DNA from: Methanobrevibacter millerae
GTDB lineage: Archaea; Methanobacteriota; Methanobacteria; Methanobacteriales; Methanobacteriaceae
DNA length: 64,000 nucleotides
Reading direction: 5' to 3'
NCBI RefSeq assembly: GCF_001477655.1
Contig: NZ_CP011266.1
Coordinates: 1,162,001-1,226,000, forward strand
Below, piece by piece: positions 18,991-27,953 of this stretch; position 1 is the first letter of the stretch; every line of letters starts with the position of its first letter. The notes beneath the pieces are model-generated. The model worked only from the letters and a program-made list of their open reading frames with translations. It had not been told where the DNA came from and did not search any database. The position numbers and the translations under genes were made by a program.

Positions 18991-19107
18991 ATGAGTGATT
19001 TTGAAGGTGTTTGCGATACATTATACATTCCATTATCTGCAAGGATATATGTGTCAAAAATATTTTCTGACTATTTTCATGATAAAACTATTCATGAAGA
19101 TTGCTGA
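18991..19107 (+). pseudogene. N-terminal remnant of an LCM-type methyltransferase
   Basis: Open frame of 38 aa with a GGGGATGA ribosome binding site. Its sequence (GVCDTLYIPLSARIYVSK) aligns with the start of leucine-carboxymethyltransferase-like SAM methyltransferases (PF04072), including the full-length gene at 54820-55647 whose N terminus reads SVQETLMIPLMGRVIAQRK. The frame stops at TGA 19105, and no methyltransferase sequence continues downstream in any frame. I read it as a truncated gene copy; a functional micro-protein is less likely. Confidence 0.55.
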
Positions 19108-19205
19108 TTCAAGAAAAAATGCAATAATTTTACATTTAAAATTTTATAATAATTAGTAATCTTTTTTTATCATGATTAAACAAAATTATAATTGGGGTTA
19201 TTAAA

Positions 19206-20006
19206 ATGGAAAGTTATATTTCTAATGAATTGAATTTAAGGTTCCCACCTATTGTTCTTTTGAAATCTGATGAAAGGCCGGAAGATGCAAAAGGACCTAA
19301 ACCTGGAAAAGGAGGGTGTGTAATGAGTTTTGTTGCTCAAACAATAGCTAAAAGAGTAACGACATGCTTTGGAAGAGAAAATATTTCCTGTGGTGGAATC
19401 GCTACTGGATTTGGATGGGGTGATGGATTTTCAACATCAGAAGATATGGATTTTCAGGCTACATTTCTTTCATGCGGGCTTGAATCCGCTCCTAATAAGA
19501 AATCCTATGAGGCCCGTTTGGAAAAGATGTCTCATGTAAGCGAAATGTTTCTGGAAGGGGAAAGGATATACTCTGACTTTGAAACAGCAATAACCAACAT
19601 TAAAAATAGGCCGATTTATGATGAGGGTCAGTATGTGATTTTTAAAAGTATTGAAAACTTAAAAGATGGGGAAGATCCTAAATCAGTGATATTTACTTTA
19701 AATCCTTTGGAACTAACAGTTTTGATTCAATTAAACACTTCCTTTAGAACAGACAACGCATGTCTTTTAACACCTCAGGCTTCAGCTTGCCAGTCAATAG
19801 GAAATTTTGTTTTCAAGCAGGATGAAAGTGATGATCCTGTACCAATTTTGGGACCTATAGATTTGGCAGGCAGGTCAAAAACCAGACATTTCATTCCTGA
19901 TGAATATTTGACATTATCAATGCCTTGGAAACTATTTTTAAAGCTAGAGGAAATCAGCAAAAAGAGTGTTCTTCAAACTGAATCATGGAAAAATTTTTTG
20001 AAATAA
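19206..20006 (+). CDS. DUF169 family protein
   Basis: Protein of 266 aa in the DUF169 family (PF02596), common in methanogens and other anaerobes and without a known reaction. Typical parts are the N-terminal PPIVLLKSDERP strand, a GGCVMSFVAQ segment with Cys, the Gly-rich CGGIATGFGWG block and the C-terminal ESWKNFLK. Several conserved Cys (in GGCVM, TTCFG, ISCGG, SCGLE) could bind metal or a cofactor. GGGGTT precedes the ATG. The gene stands alone between the methyltransferase remnant and the glycan block. Confidence 0.85.
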   Translation: MESYISNELNLRFPPIVLLKSDERPEDAKGPKPGKGGCVMSFVAQTIAKRVTTCFGRENISCGGIATGFGWGDGFSTSEDMDFQATFLSCGLESAPNKKSYEARLEKMSHVSEMFLEGERIYSDFETAITNIKNRPIYDEGQYVIFKSIENLKDGEDPKSVIFTLNPLELTVLIQLNTSFRTDNACLLTPQASACQSIGNFVFKQDESDDPVPILGPIDLAGRSKTRHFIPDEYLTLSMPWKLFLKLEEISKKSVLQTESWKNFLK

Positions 20007-20097
20007 ATATTAAATTTTATTATTTTTTAATTTTTCACATAAGAATAAATATACCCTAAAATAAAATATTATATGATATATTTTTTTGGGGAGAAAA

Positions 20098-21750
20098 ATG
20101 AACTATTTTGATGATTTTGATTTAAAAGGCACTTTAAATGATTATAAGGATATGCTTTTTCAGTCAAAGAAATACCTGTTAATCTATTTGGTTTTGATTT
20201 TTGTAATGGGACTGTCAACTATTTATGGTAGAATTATTTTCACTCCCAAATTTTTGATATTGACTTTTTTAGTCGTTGCACTTTTAGGTATTTTCTGCAT
20301 TGTCTTTTATTTTCTCCATAGTAGTGATGAAGAGTTATATAAAGTAGCATTTGTTATAATACTGTCTTTTGGATTAGTATGTTCTCTGATAGTTCCTATT
20401 TGTGATGTCAGCGATGAATCAGAGCATCTCACACGTGCTGAAATTACTTCAAGAGGTATCTTAATTCCTCATTGGACAGGTGAGGAATTGGGTGTTGAAG
20501 GATTATTCAATCATACAGAAGGACAAGTGTATAGCACTGCACGTAATTATGGTGCAGGATTTTATACAATTCAATCCATGAAGTTTTTCCAGGAGAACCT
20601 TGGAGGGACTGTGATTGAAACAGGGCATGACACGGATAAAATAAATAATACTCCTTATCTGGTTGAGTCTGCCTTTGAACAGAATCCATTTTTTGGTTAT
20701 TTGCCTCAGGCTATTGGAATTTTTCTTGCAAAAATTTTTGATTTAAATGTAATTTGGATGCTGTGGCTTCCAAGAATGTTTAATTTAGTTTTTTATGCGG
20801 GAGTTATTTCTCTTGCAATTAAAAAGACTCCTGTTTTAAAGATGCCTTTGCTTGCTGTTGCATGTATTCCAATTTCAATATATCAGGCATCTTCAGTAAG
20901 TATAGACTGCATGATAATTGCTTTGGGAATTTATTCCATTGCTTATTTTATTTACATGACGCAAGCAGAGGAAAATTCTCTCACATCAAAGGACATTATT
21001 ATTTTCACTGTAATCTGTATTATTTTGGGACTTTGTAAGCTGACATATTTGGCATTTATCTTTCTTTTGTTGCTTGTTCCTTTTAAAAATTATCAAAATG
21101 ATAAAAAAACTGTCATTCCTATGATATTTATTTCAATAGCAGTAACTGCTGTTATAGGTATGTTATGGAGCAGATATTCATCACCTACCCTACTGCATTC
21201 ATGGAGGGGGTCACGTAATCTGGTCAACTCAACTCTGCAGATTCAATATTTGATGGATAATCCTAAGCATGGTATAAATTTCTTTAAAATTATATTCACA
21301 CGTGATTTAAGGCATTTGGCTAATGGAGTATTCAGTTTCTTCGGGGCACGTCAAGTTATGGATCACTATACCGACAAATATTATCTTGTACTTTTTCCTT
21401 TACTTGCATTTTTAGCAACAATATTACTTGCTTATCCGAAAAAGGTCAAATTTGAATTAAAAACAAGAGTAGGTACATTCGCTTTGATAATTATCATTTA
21501 TATAGCTACATGTTTCATTCAGTTGCTGACATGGGCATTCATTGGTCAATTTAATTTAGGATTAAGCTTAAGGTATTTCATTCCATTGCTTGGTTTAATT
21601 CCGATTGCAATATGGATAAAGTATAATCCTATTGAAAAAGAGGTTTTTGATAAATATTCGATTATACTGATTACAGTATTTTTGGCAGTGATGATTATTT
21701 CATTTGCGACAAAATATTATTTAAATTATATGACATTTTCACTTTTTTAG
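20098..21750 (+). CDS. DUF2142 family membrane protein (putative lipid-linked sugar transferase), copy 1
   Basis: Integral membrane protein of 550 aa with about 12 spans in the DUF2142 family, predicted GT-C glycosyltransferases that use polyprenyl-phosphate sugars outside the membrane. The loop after the third span holds CDVSDESEHLTRAEITSRG, matching the family's acidic DExxH motif, likely the catalytic site. NPFFGYLPQAIGI and CIPISIYQASSVSID are shared with copies 2 and 3. I chose ATG 20098 after GGGGAG in preference to the upstream TTG 20086. It precedes a GT2 gene and two further copies, pointing to surface glycan or lipid-anchored polymer synthesis. Confidence 0.85.
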   Translation: MNYFDDFDLKGTLNDYKDMLFQSKKYLLIYLVLIFVMGLSTIYGRIIFTPKFLILTFLVVALLGIFCIVFYFLHSSDEELYKVAFVIILSFGLVCSLIVPICDVSDESEHLTRAEITSRGILIPHWTGEELGVEGLFNHTEGQVYSTARNYGAGFYTIQSMKFFQENLGGTVIETGHDTDKINNTPYLVESAFEQNPFFGYLPQAIGIFLAKIFDLNVIWMLWLPRMFNLVFYAGVISLAIKKTPVLKMPLLAVACIPISIYQASSVSIDCMIIALGIYSIAYFIYMTQAEENSLTSKDIIIFTVICIILGLCKLTYLAFIFLLLLVPFKNYQNDKKTVIPMIFISIAVTAVIGMLWSRYSSPTLLHSWRGSRNLVNSTLQIQYLMDNPKHGINFFKIIFTRDLRHLANGVFSFFGARQVMDHYTDKYYLVLFPLLAFLATILLAYPKKVKFELKTRVGTFALIIIIYIATCFIQLLTWAFIGQFNLGLSLRYFIPLLGLIPIAIWIKYNPIEKEVFDKYSIILITVFLAVMIISFATKYYLNYMTFSLF

Positions 21751-21845
21751 TGAGCCTAAATTTCTAATGATTTAAATATATCTACATTAATTTTATATAT
21801 TTAAAAAATAAAATATAGTGTTAATAAAACTTTATAGTGTAAATT

Positions 21846-22796
21846 ATGAAAACTGCAATATTAATTCCTTGTTATAATGAATCTAAAACTATCAAAAAGG
21901 TTGTTTGTGATTTTAAAAAAGTAATGCCGCATGCCGATATTTATGTTTATGACAACAATTCAACAGATGGCACTGATAAAATAGCTGAAGAAAACGGAGC
22001 TATCGTTAGATATGAATTTAAACAAGGAAAAGGTAATGTTGTTCGATCAATGTTTAGAGACATTGATGCAGACTGTTATATCATGGTTGACGGTGATGAC
22101 ACTTATCCTGCTGAATCTGCAGTCGAATTTGAAAGACTTGTTTTGGAAAAGAATGCTGATATGGTTATTGGAGATAGACTGTCTTCAACATACTTTGAGG
22201 AGAATGACCGTCCATTCCATAATATTGGTAATAAAATGGTCAGATGGCTGATTAATTTATTCTTTAAAAGTGAACTGAAGGATATCATGACCGGAATGAG
22301 AGCATTCAGTTATGACTTTGTAAAATCATTTCCTATAGTATCAAAAGAATTTGAAATTGAAACTGAAATGAGTGTTTTTGCATTGATGAATAATTTTTCA
22401 ATAGAGGAAATCCCAATTGATTATCGTGACCGTGTAGAGGGAAGCGAATCAAAACTGAATACCTACAGGGATGGATATAAAGTTCTTAGAATGATTTATA
22501 CATTGGTTCGAGATAAGAGGCCCTTTTTCTTCTTTACAACTGCATCATTAATTCTATTGTTTATAGCAGCAGTGTACTTTGTCCCGATTTATTTGAGGTA
22601 CCGCTATTACGGTTATGTTTTAAAGATTCCTACATTGATTGTTGTTTCAACTGTTGTGATGGTGGCTGCAGTCACATTCTTCACCGGAGTTGTTTTGCAT
22701 GTTATTAAAAAGCAGAATAATGCGCAGCTTGAAAACCATTTAACATTAATCAGATTAAACAAAAAAATAAATAATTCTTATTTTAGGTTTTTATAA
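21846..22796 (+). CDS. Glycosyltransferase family 2 (dolichyl-phosphate sugar transferase-like)
   Basis: GT-A fold glycosyltransferase of 316 aa. It has the N-terminal LIPCYNESKTI motif, the YDNNSTDGT nucleotide-binding segment, the metal-binding DGDDTYP (DxD) and the MTGMRAFS block seen in dolichol-phosphate mannose/glucose synthases. Two C-terminal membrane spans (about 225-245 and 255-285) anchor it. It would load a sugar onto polyprenyl phosphate, the donor for the adjoining DUF2142 proteins. Its TAA overlaps the next ATG (TAATG), so translation of the two is coupled. A promoter-like TTTATATATTT lies upstream. Confidence 0.92.
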   Translation: MKTAILIPCYNESKTIKKVVCDFKKVMPHADIYVYDNNSTDGTDKIAEENGAIVRYEFKQGKGNVVRSMFRDIDADCYIMVDGDDTYPAESAVEFERLVLEKNADMVIGDRLSSTYFEENDRPFHNIGNKMVRWLINLFFKSELKDIMTGMRAFSYDFVKSFPIVSKEFEIETEMSVFALMNNFSIEEIPIDYRDRVEGSESKLNTYRDGYKVLRMIYTLVRDKRPFFFFTTASLILLFIAAVYFVPIYLRYRYYGYVLKIPTLIVVSTVVMVAAVTFFTGVVLHVIKKQNNAQLENHLTLIRLNKKINNSYFRFL

Positions 22797-24391
22797 TGAA
22801 TAATGATAATTTTCACGAATTGAAGGACATTTTTTTCAAATCTAAGAAATATTTGTTAATATATCTGATTTTAATAGCTATACTTGGTCTTTCCACAGTT
22901 TCTAAAAGGAATTTTTCCGATCCTACTTTTGAAATAATTATGTTTATTATTGTTGCTGTAATGGGAATCTTTTCAATTCTTTTTTATTTTTCCCATAGCG
23001 ATGAAAATGATTTGTATAAGGTTGCCTTTGTCATAATACTATTGTTTGGAATTACTGCAGCATTGATTGTTCCGATTTGTGATGTAAGTGATGAAGTTGA
23101 ACATCTTACAAGAGCGGAAATTACCTCTCAGGGAGTTTTGGTTCCTCATTGGACAGGCGATGAAGTAGGCATAGACAGGTTGTATAATCATTCAGATGAA
23201 GGAAAATACAGCAATGTGAAAAATAATAATGTTGGTTTTCAAACGATTCAAAGTCATATGTTTTTCAATGACAATCGTGAAAAAACGGTTTTTGATGTTG
23301 AGGGTGATACTGACAAGATTGATTACAGACCTTTGATTGATGGATCTGCCTTTGAACAGAATCCATTTTTCGGATATCTTCCACAGGCCATAGGAATTCT
23401 TATAGCAAAGCTTTTGGACTTGAATGTAATATGGATATTATGGCTTGGAAGAATCGGCAATCTTGTATGCTATGCATGTTTGATTTCACTGGCCATTCGA
23501 AAAACTCCTGTTTTGAAAATGCCGTTGCTTGCTGTAGCATGCATTCCCATTACCATTTATCAGGCCGCATCAGTCAGCATTGATTCGATGATTATTGGAT
23601 TGGGCATACTTGCCATAGCATATTTCATATATATGATTAAAGCGGAGAAGGATTCTATAGAAATAAAGGATATGGTGATTTTTACTGTAATCTGTCTGCT
23701 GCTGGGTCTTTGTAAATTGACTTATCTGGCATTCATATTTTTACTGTTGTTTGTTCCAAGGGATAATTTCGCATTTAAAAAGGCCTTGCCAGCATCATTG
23801 GCATCAATTTCAATCGTTGCGGTTTGCGGTGTTTTATGGAGTAGATACTCCACTCCTACATTAATGCATTCATGGAGATCTAAACTCAATTATGTTAACT
23901 CAGCAGAACAGGTTTCTTATTTCATTCATCATCCTATGTTTGCATGGAAATTCATTAGCCAGATATTCACAACGGACTTGGCGTGGATGGTTTATGGAAT
24001 ATTCAACTTCTTCAGTGCCGGAAGCGCTAATCATTATGCAAATACCTATTATTTCATTTTTGTAGTATTGCTTTTGTTCCTAATTGCAATTTTGATATTC
24101 TATCCTGAGAATAATAAATTTGGTAAAAAAATAAGACTGGGAAGTTTGCTTGTTTTACTTATTGTTTATGTCGGTACATGTTTTGTTCAGCTATTGACCT
24201 GGGCAGGAGTAGGATATACTGGATTAGGCATAAATACAAGATATTTCATTCCCTTGATTGCACTGATTCCTATTATAATCGGTAGGAATTATTTTGATTT
24301 AGATAAGTCTAAATTTGACAAGTATTCTATTATTTTAATTATAGTATTTATGGCAACATTAATTTTAGCATTTACAACAAAATATTATTAA
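22796..24391 (+). CDS. DUF2142 family membrane protein, copy 2
   Basis: Paralogue of the proteins at 20098 and 24485, 531 aa, with about 12 spans. The loop motif reads CDVSDEVEHLTRAEITSQG, keeping the Asp, Glu and His; the family's NPFFGYLPQAIGI block is identical. Its start overlaps the stop of the GT2 gene, which argues that this copy is the direct partner of that transferase. It shares less with copies 1 and 3 in the loops facing outward (IDYRPLIDGS instead of INN-type), which may reflect a different acceptor. The end lies about 90 bp from copy 3. Confidence 0.85.
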   Translation: MNNDNFHELKDIFFKSKKYLLIYLILIAILGLSTVSKRNFSDPTFEIIMFIIVAVMGIFSILFYFSHSDENDLYKVAFVIILLFGITAALIVPICDVSDEVEHLTRAEITSQGVLVPHWTGDEVGIDRLYNHSDEGKYSNVKNNNVGFQTIQSHMFFNDNREKTVFDVEGDTDKIDYRPLIDGSAFEQNPFFGYLPQAIGILIAKLLDLNVIWILWLGRIGNLVCYACLISLAIRKTPVLKMPLLAVACIPITIYQAASVSIDSMIIGLGILAIAYFIYMIKAEKDSIEIKDMVIFTVICLLLGLCKLTYLAFIFLLLFVPRDNFAFKKALPASLASISIVAVCGVLWSRYSTPTLMHSWRSKLNYVNSAEQVSYFIHHPMFAWKFISQIFTTDLAWMVYGIFNFFSAGSANHYANTYYFIFVVLLLFLIAILIFYPENNKFGKKIRLGSLLVLLIVYVGTCFVQLLTWAGVGYTGLGINTRYFIPLIALIPIIIGRNYFDLDKSKFDKYSIILIIVFMATLILAFTTKYY

Positions 24392-24484
24392 AAGTTTTTT
24401 CAATGAAAATTAGACAAATTTAACGAATATTTAAATATACAAAAAGATATACAAATTTATAAGGTTTATTGATGAGGGAAATTT

Positions 24485-26116
24485 ATGGGTAGTCTGGCTA
24501 ATTTTGAAATTAAATCTACATTTAATGATTATAAGGATATGCTTTTCAAATCGAAGAAATATTGGTTAATATATCTTGTTTTGATTATAGTTTTAGGCAT
24601 CACCACAATGAACAGATATGATGTTTTAAATCAGCATTTTGTCCTATTAACATTTGCTCTTGTTGCAATATTAGGTGTCTTTTCTATTGTTTTTTATTTT
24701 CTGCATGATAGCGATGAGGAATTTTACAAGGTTGCATTTGTCATTATTCTGATATTTGGTATTATGGCTACACTTATTCTTCCTATTTGTGATGTAAGTG
24801 ATGAAATAGAGCATTTGGCGAGAGCAGAAATTACTTCTCAGGGTGTAATCATTCCTCATTGGACTGGTGAGGAAATGGGTGTAGAAGGACTGTATAATCA
24901 TACTGAAGGAGAAAGAATCAGCAGTGAAAAAAATGCGGGTGCTGGTTTTCATTCGTTTAAGTCGTATAAATTTTTTTCAGATAGCCTTGGAAAAACGGTT
25001 TTTCAGACAAGTCATGATATGGATAAAATAAATAATGGGGATTTGATTATTGAATCTGCATTTGAGCAAAACCCCTTCTTTGGTTATTTACCTCAAGCAA
25101 TAGGAATATTTCTTGCAAAATTCCTTGATTTGAATATAATTTGGGTCTTATGGCTTGCAAGAATGTGTAATTTGATATTTTATGCAGGTATTGTTTCTTT
25201 TGCTATTAAAAAGACTCCTGCTTTAAAGTTACCATTGCTTGCAGTAGCATGTATCCCAATTTCAATGTATCAGGCATCATCCTCAAGTATAGACTGTATG
25301 ATTATAGGTTTGAGTATATTAATCATATCTTATTTTATTTACATGTGCAGAGCACAGGACAATTCTCTCACAATAAAAAATATTGCTGTATTCAGTATCA
25401 TCTGTCTGTTATTGGGACTTTGTAAACTGCCTTATCTTGCATTTGTAATATTGTTGTTATTTGTTCCTTCCAAAAAATTTGAAAAGGACAAGAAGCATAA
25501 TTTGCCGATACTTTTGCTTTCAATTGCGATAGTCACTGTAATTGGAATATTGTGGAGCAGGTATTCAGCTCCAACGTTATTGCATTCATGGAGATCATCC
25601 CATAACTTGATTAATTCAACAATGCAGTTTAATCATGTTATTCATCATCCTTCAAGTATTTCAAAATTCTTTTATAATATTGTTTTCATTGAAATACCTA
25701 ATATGATGACTGGTGTATTCAGTTTCTTTGGTGCTCATCAGTTCCATCATTATGCTGACAGGTATCATTTTATAACCGCAATTCTTTTAATATATTTGGC
25801 TTTTGTATTATGGGCTTATCCAAGAAATGTCAAATTTGAATTAAAAACAAAATTGGGTTCATTGTTTACTGTTATTGTAATATATGTTGGAACTTGCTTT
25901 ATCCAGCTTCTGACATGGGCAAGTGTCGGCTATTTCAATTTGGGTATAAGCACAAGGTATTTCATTCCATTGTTCTGTCTTTTCCCAATTGTAATATGGT
26001 TTAAAAAGATTCCATTTGATGCAGTTAAGTTTGATAGGTATGCGATGGTATTCATGATAGCATTTATGGCTGTATTTATCATATCATTTGCAACAAAATA
26101 TTATTGGGTAATTTAA
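24485..26116 (+). CDS. DUF2142 family membrane protein, copy 3
   Basis: Third paralogue, 543 aa, closest to copy 1: both begin with an NDYKDMLF-SKKY segment before the first membrane span. The loop motif is CDVSDEIEHLARAEITSQG. A TATA-like AATATTTAAATATAC and a GAGGGAAATTT ribosome binding site precede the ATG, so it can be expressed separately from the GT2 operon. Three diverged copies in a row suggest repeated duplication with specialisation for different sugars or acceptors. The stop is followed after 15 bp by the MarR gene, which probably belongs to the next functional block. Confidence 0.85.
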   Translation: MGSLANFEIKSTFNDYKDMLFKSKKYWLIYLVLIIVLGITTMNRYDVLNQHFVLLTFALVAILGVFSIVFYFLHDSDEEFYKVAFVIILIFGIMATLILPICDVSDEIEHLARAEITSQGVIIPHWTGEEMGVEGLYNHTEGERISSEKNAGAGFHSFKSYKFFSDSLGKTVFQTSHDMDKINNGDLIIESAFEQNPFFGYLPQAIGIFLAKFLDLNIIWVLWLARMCNLIFYAGIVSFAIKKTPALKLPLLAVACIPISMYQASSSSIDCMIIGLSILIISYFIYMCRAQDNSLTIKNIAVFSIICLLLGLCKLPYLAFVILLLFVPSKKFEKDKKHNLPILLLSIAIVTVIGILWSRYSAPTLLHSWRSSHNLINSTMQFNHVIHHPSSISKFFYNIVFIEIPNMMTGVFSFFGAHQFHHYADRYHFITAILLIYLAFVLWAYPRNVKFELKTKLGSLFTVIVIYVGTCFIQLLTWASVGYFNLGISTRYFIPLFCLFPIVIWFKKIPFDAVKFDRYAMVFMIAFMAVFIISFATKYYWVI

Positions 26117-26131
26117 TGTTTAGTGATAATC

Positions 26132-26578
26132 ATGTCAAATTTGAATTTTGAAGAGGAAAGAATCTATTTCACTCCAATAATTCTTTATACTGACTATATC
26201 AATCTGCAATTCAACAAGTATCTAAAGGAAAATTTTAAAAACATCACGCCACGTGATTTCACATACTTATCCAATATTTTTTATCATCAAAACGTTTCCC
26301 AAAGGCAACTCGCTGAACTTTTATATGTTTCAGAGTCTAATGTTGCACAGATTGTAAAGCGGCTGGAGAATAATGGACTTATTTTTAGGACTTGTGATGC
26401 TAATAATAAAAGTAAAAAAGTTCTTAATTTAACTGAAAAGGGAAAATTAATTGTTTTTTCTGTTTTAAAGGATATTTATGAATGGGAAGCTTCTTTTTTT
26501 GATAAGTATGATGATGTTGACATAGAAAAGTTCAAAAGAATCATGTATGAATATTCTCAAAAATCAGGATATCCCTAA
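26132..26578 (+). CDS. MarR family transcriptional regulator (redox operon)
   Basis: Winged-helix regulator of 148 aa. The recognition region reads VSQRQLAELLYVSESNVAQIVKRLENNGLIFR (in two overlapping helices), followed by a basic wing (NNKSKKVLNLTEKG). ATG 26132 is preferred over the upstream GTG 26123, whose GTGAT serves as ribosome binding site. It lies 77 bp upstream of the ferritin-like gene, with a 10-9-10 inverted repeat between them that is a natural binding site. I infer that it controls the downstream redox genes; autoregulation would require a site upstream of 26132, where none is obvious. Confidence 0.9.
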   Translation: MSNLNFEEERIYFTPIILYTDYINLQFNKYLKENFKNITPRDFTYLSNIFYHQNVSQRQLAELLYVSESNVAQIVKRLENNGLIFRTCDANNKSKKVLNLTEKGKLIVFSVLKDIYEWEASFFDKYDDVDIEKFKRIMYEYSQKSGYP

Positions 26579-26579
26579 A

Positions 26580-26640
26580 AAAATTTATATATTATTCAAA
26601 ATATAATTCGTATTAAGACTTTAGAATCTTAAGTCTTAAT
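26580..26640 (+). promoter_or_regulatory. Promoter and 10-9-10 inverted-repeat operator of the redox operon
   Basis: A TATA-like AAATTTATATATT occupies 26580-26592. ATTAAGACTT (26612-26621) and AAGTCTTAAT (26631-26640) form perfect arms around a 9-nt spacer. With initiation about 25 nt after the TATA centre, the repeat falls at or just after the start site, where a bound repressor would block polymerase. The MarR protein encoded just upstream is the likely ligand. In RNA the same repeat would sit in the 5' leader 12 nt before the ATG region. Confidence 0.6.
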
Positions 26641-26655
26641 TATAAAGGTGAAAAT

Positions 26656-27138
26656 ATGGCTGATAAAGAAAAAACTATTGAAGCATTACAAGCTATTGTA
26701 ACTGGATTATCTGCAAATTCATTTGGACACAGAATTCAAGCAAAAATATTTGCTGGATTAGGATTTCAATCATTAGGAGACAAATATATTGCACATGCAA
26801 CCGAAGAAATGGATTTTGTTGAACAGTTCATGGATCGTATTTTAGATTTAGGTGGAGAAATCAAACAGGAAGCACAGGAAGCCAAACCAATTTACACAGA
26901 TATCGTAGAATTCATTGAAGCAGATTACAAAGTATCTGTTGAAGGTATTGCAGTTGTAAATAAAATGATGGATTCCGGAATCTTTGATGCAACAACTTAT
27001 GATTTAATGAAAGTATATCTCAAGGATGAAGAGGAAGACATGTACTGGAGTGAGCAGCAACTAGATTTATGCAAAATGATTGGAAAACAAAACTACTTAA
27101 CCCAATTGTTAATAAATGATCAGGCATTAACTGAATAA
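26656..27138 (+). CDS. Ferritin-like (bacterioferritin/Dps-type) protein lacking the usual ExxH ligands
   Basis: Four-helix-bundle protein of 160 aa. Length and spacing match bacterioferritin: HATEEMDFVEQFMDRI aligns with the family's EEMKHAE-type helix and LKDEEEDMYWSEQQLDL with its DEEEHIDWLE-type helix. In both, the His that completes the di-iron ExxH pair is replaced (Phe and Asp). The first-helix Glu also appears absent. It may therefore store or bind metal differently, or be structural. AAAGGTG precedes the ATG. It is the first gene of the redox operon under the palindromic operator. Confidence 0.78.
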   Translation: MADKEKTIEALQAIVTGLSANSFGHRIQAKIFAGLGFQSLGDKYIAHATEEMDFVEQFMDRILDLGGEIKQEAQEAKPIYTDIVEFIEADYKVSVEGIAVVNKMMDSGIFDATTYDLMKVYLKDEEEDMYWSEQQLDLCKMIGKQNYLTQLLINDQALTE

Positions 27139-27150
27139 TTTCGTGATATT

Positions 27151-27930
27151 ATGGAAATCAAGGCGGTTAAAAATATCGAAAATGGATTCATGAAGCAAAG
27201 TTTTGCCTTTGGTGGTGAAGAGGGATCAGACAAGTTTGATGATTCTATTTTATATCGATCCAGCATTCAAAATTATTTGATTGATACTGGAGAAGATGTA
27301 ATATTGGTTGATACTGGTGTTCCAGCAACTTTTCCGATAAATGAACCTGATGAATCAACACCATTATTCATGGGAGACAAATTCACTGAATATATAACTT
27401 CACTAAATGAATTAGGCTATGAATGTGAAGATGTTACAAAAATTATCTTGACCCACAAGCATATTGACCACTCCGGTGAGATAAAGCAGTTTCCAAATGC
27501 CAAAATATATCTTTCAAAAACTGAAGCAGCCGAATTGAAACTCGAAGGTGACAATGTAGAGCCTGTAGCGTTTAGCGATGGAGCATATCATAACTTTGAG
27601 AAATCCCAAAAAATAGTTGATGGAGTCTATATCATTGAAGCTATTGGACATACTACAGGTAACAGTTTAGTGATTGCGGAAAATGATGGATTATTCTATA
27701 TGTTCCAGGGAGATATCACATATACTGATGAGGCATTATATGAAAATAAGTTGTCTGTTGTTTTTGAAGATATTGAAAAGGCAAGGGAAACTTTAGATAA
27801 AGTACGTGAATTCGTAAAAAACAATCCTACAGTATATTTGTCAACACATACTCCATATGGTCCTGAAAATCTTGAAAATAAGGCTGTTGTTGATTTAAAT
27901 AATCCTCCTGAAAGTATTTATTACGAATAA
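27151..27930 (+). CDS. Metallo-beta-lactamase fold hydrolase
   Basis: MBL-fold protein of 259 aa. The metal motif LTHKHIDHSGE (HxHxDH) is intact, a further His lies in AIGHTTGN, an Asp in MFQGDITYT and the last His in YLSTHTPYG, the full set for a binuclear zinc or iron site. It lacks a fused flavodoxin domain, so it is not a complete A-type flavoprotein (FprA), and looks more like a quorum-lactonase/glyoxalase-II-type hydrolase. It starts 12 bp after the ferritin-like stop, so it is in the same operon. Substrate unknown. Confidence 0.88.
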   Translation: MEIKAVKNIENGFMKQSFAFGGEEGSDKFDDSILYRSSIQNYLIDTGEDVILVDTGVPATFPINEPDESTPLFMGDKFTEYITSLNELGYECEDVTKIILTHKHIDHSGEIKQFPNAKIYLSKTEAAELKLEGDNVEPVAFSDGAYHNFEKSQKIVDGVYIIEAIGHTTGNSLVIAENDGLFYMFQGDITYTDEALYENKLSVVFEDIEKARETLDKVREFVKNNPTVYLSTHTPYGPENLENKAVVDLNNPPESIYYE

Positions 27931-27953
27931 ATACTTTTTTTTAATGGTATAAT

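Noticed and set aside
27151-27930. FprA-type F420H2 oxidase.
   Set aside because: It lacks a fused flavodoxin domain and is too short; only the MBL fold is supported.
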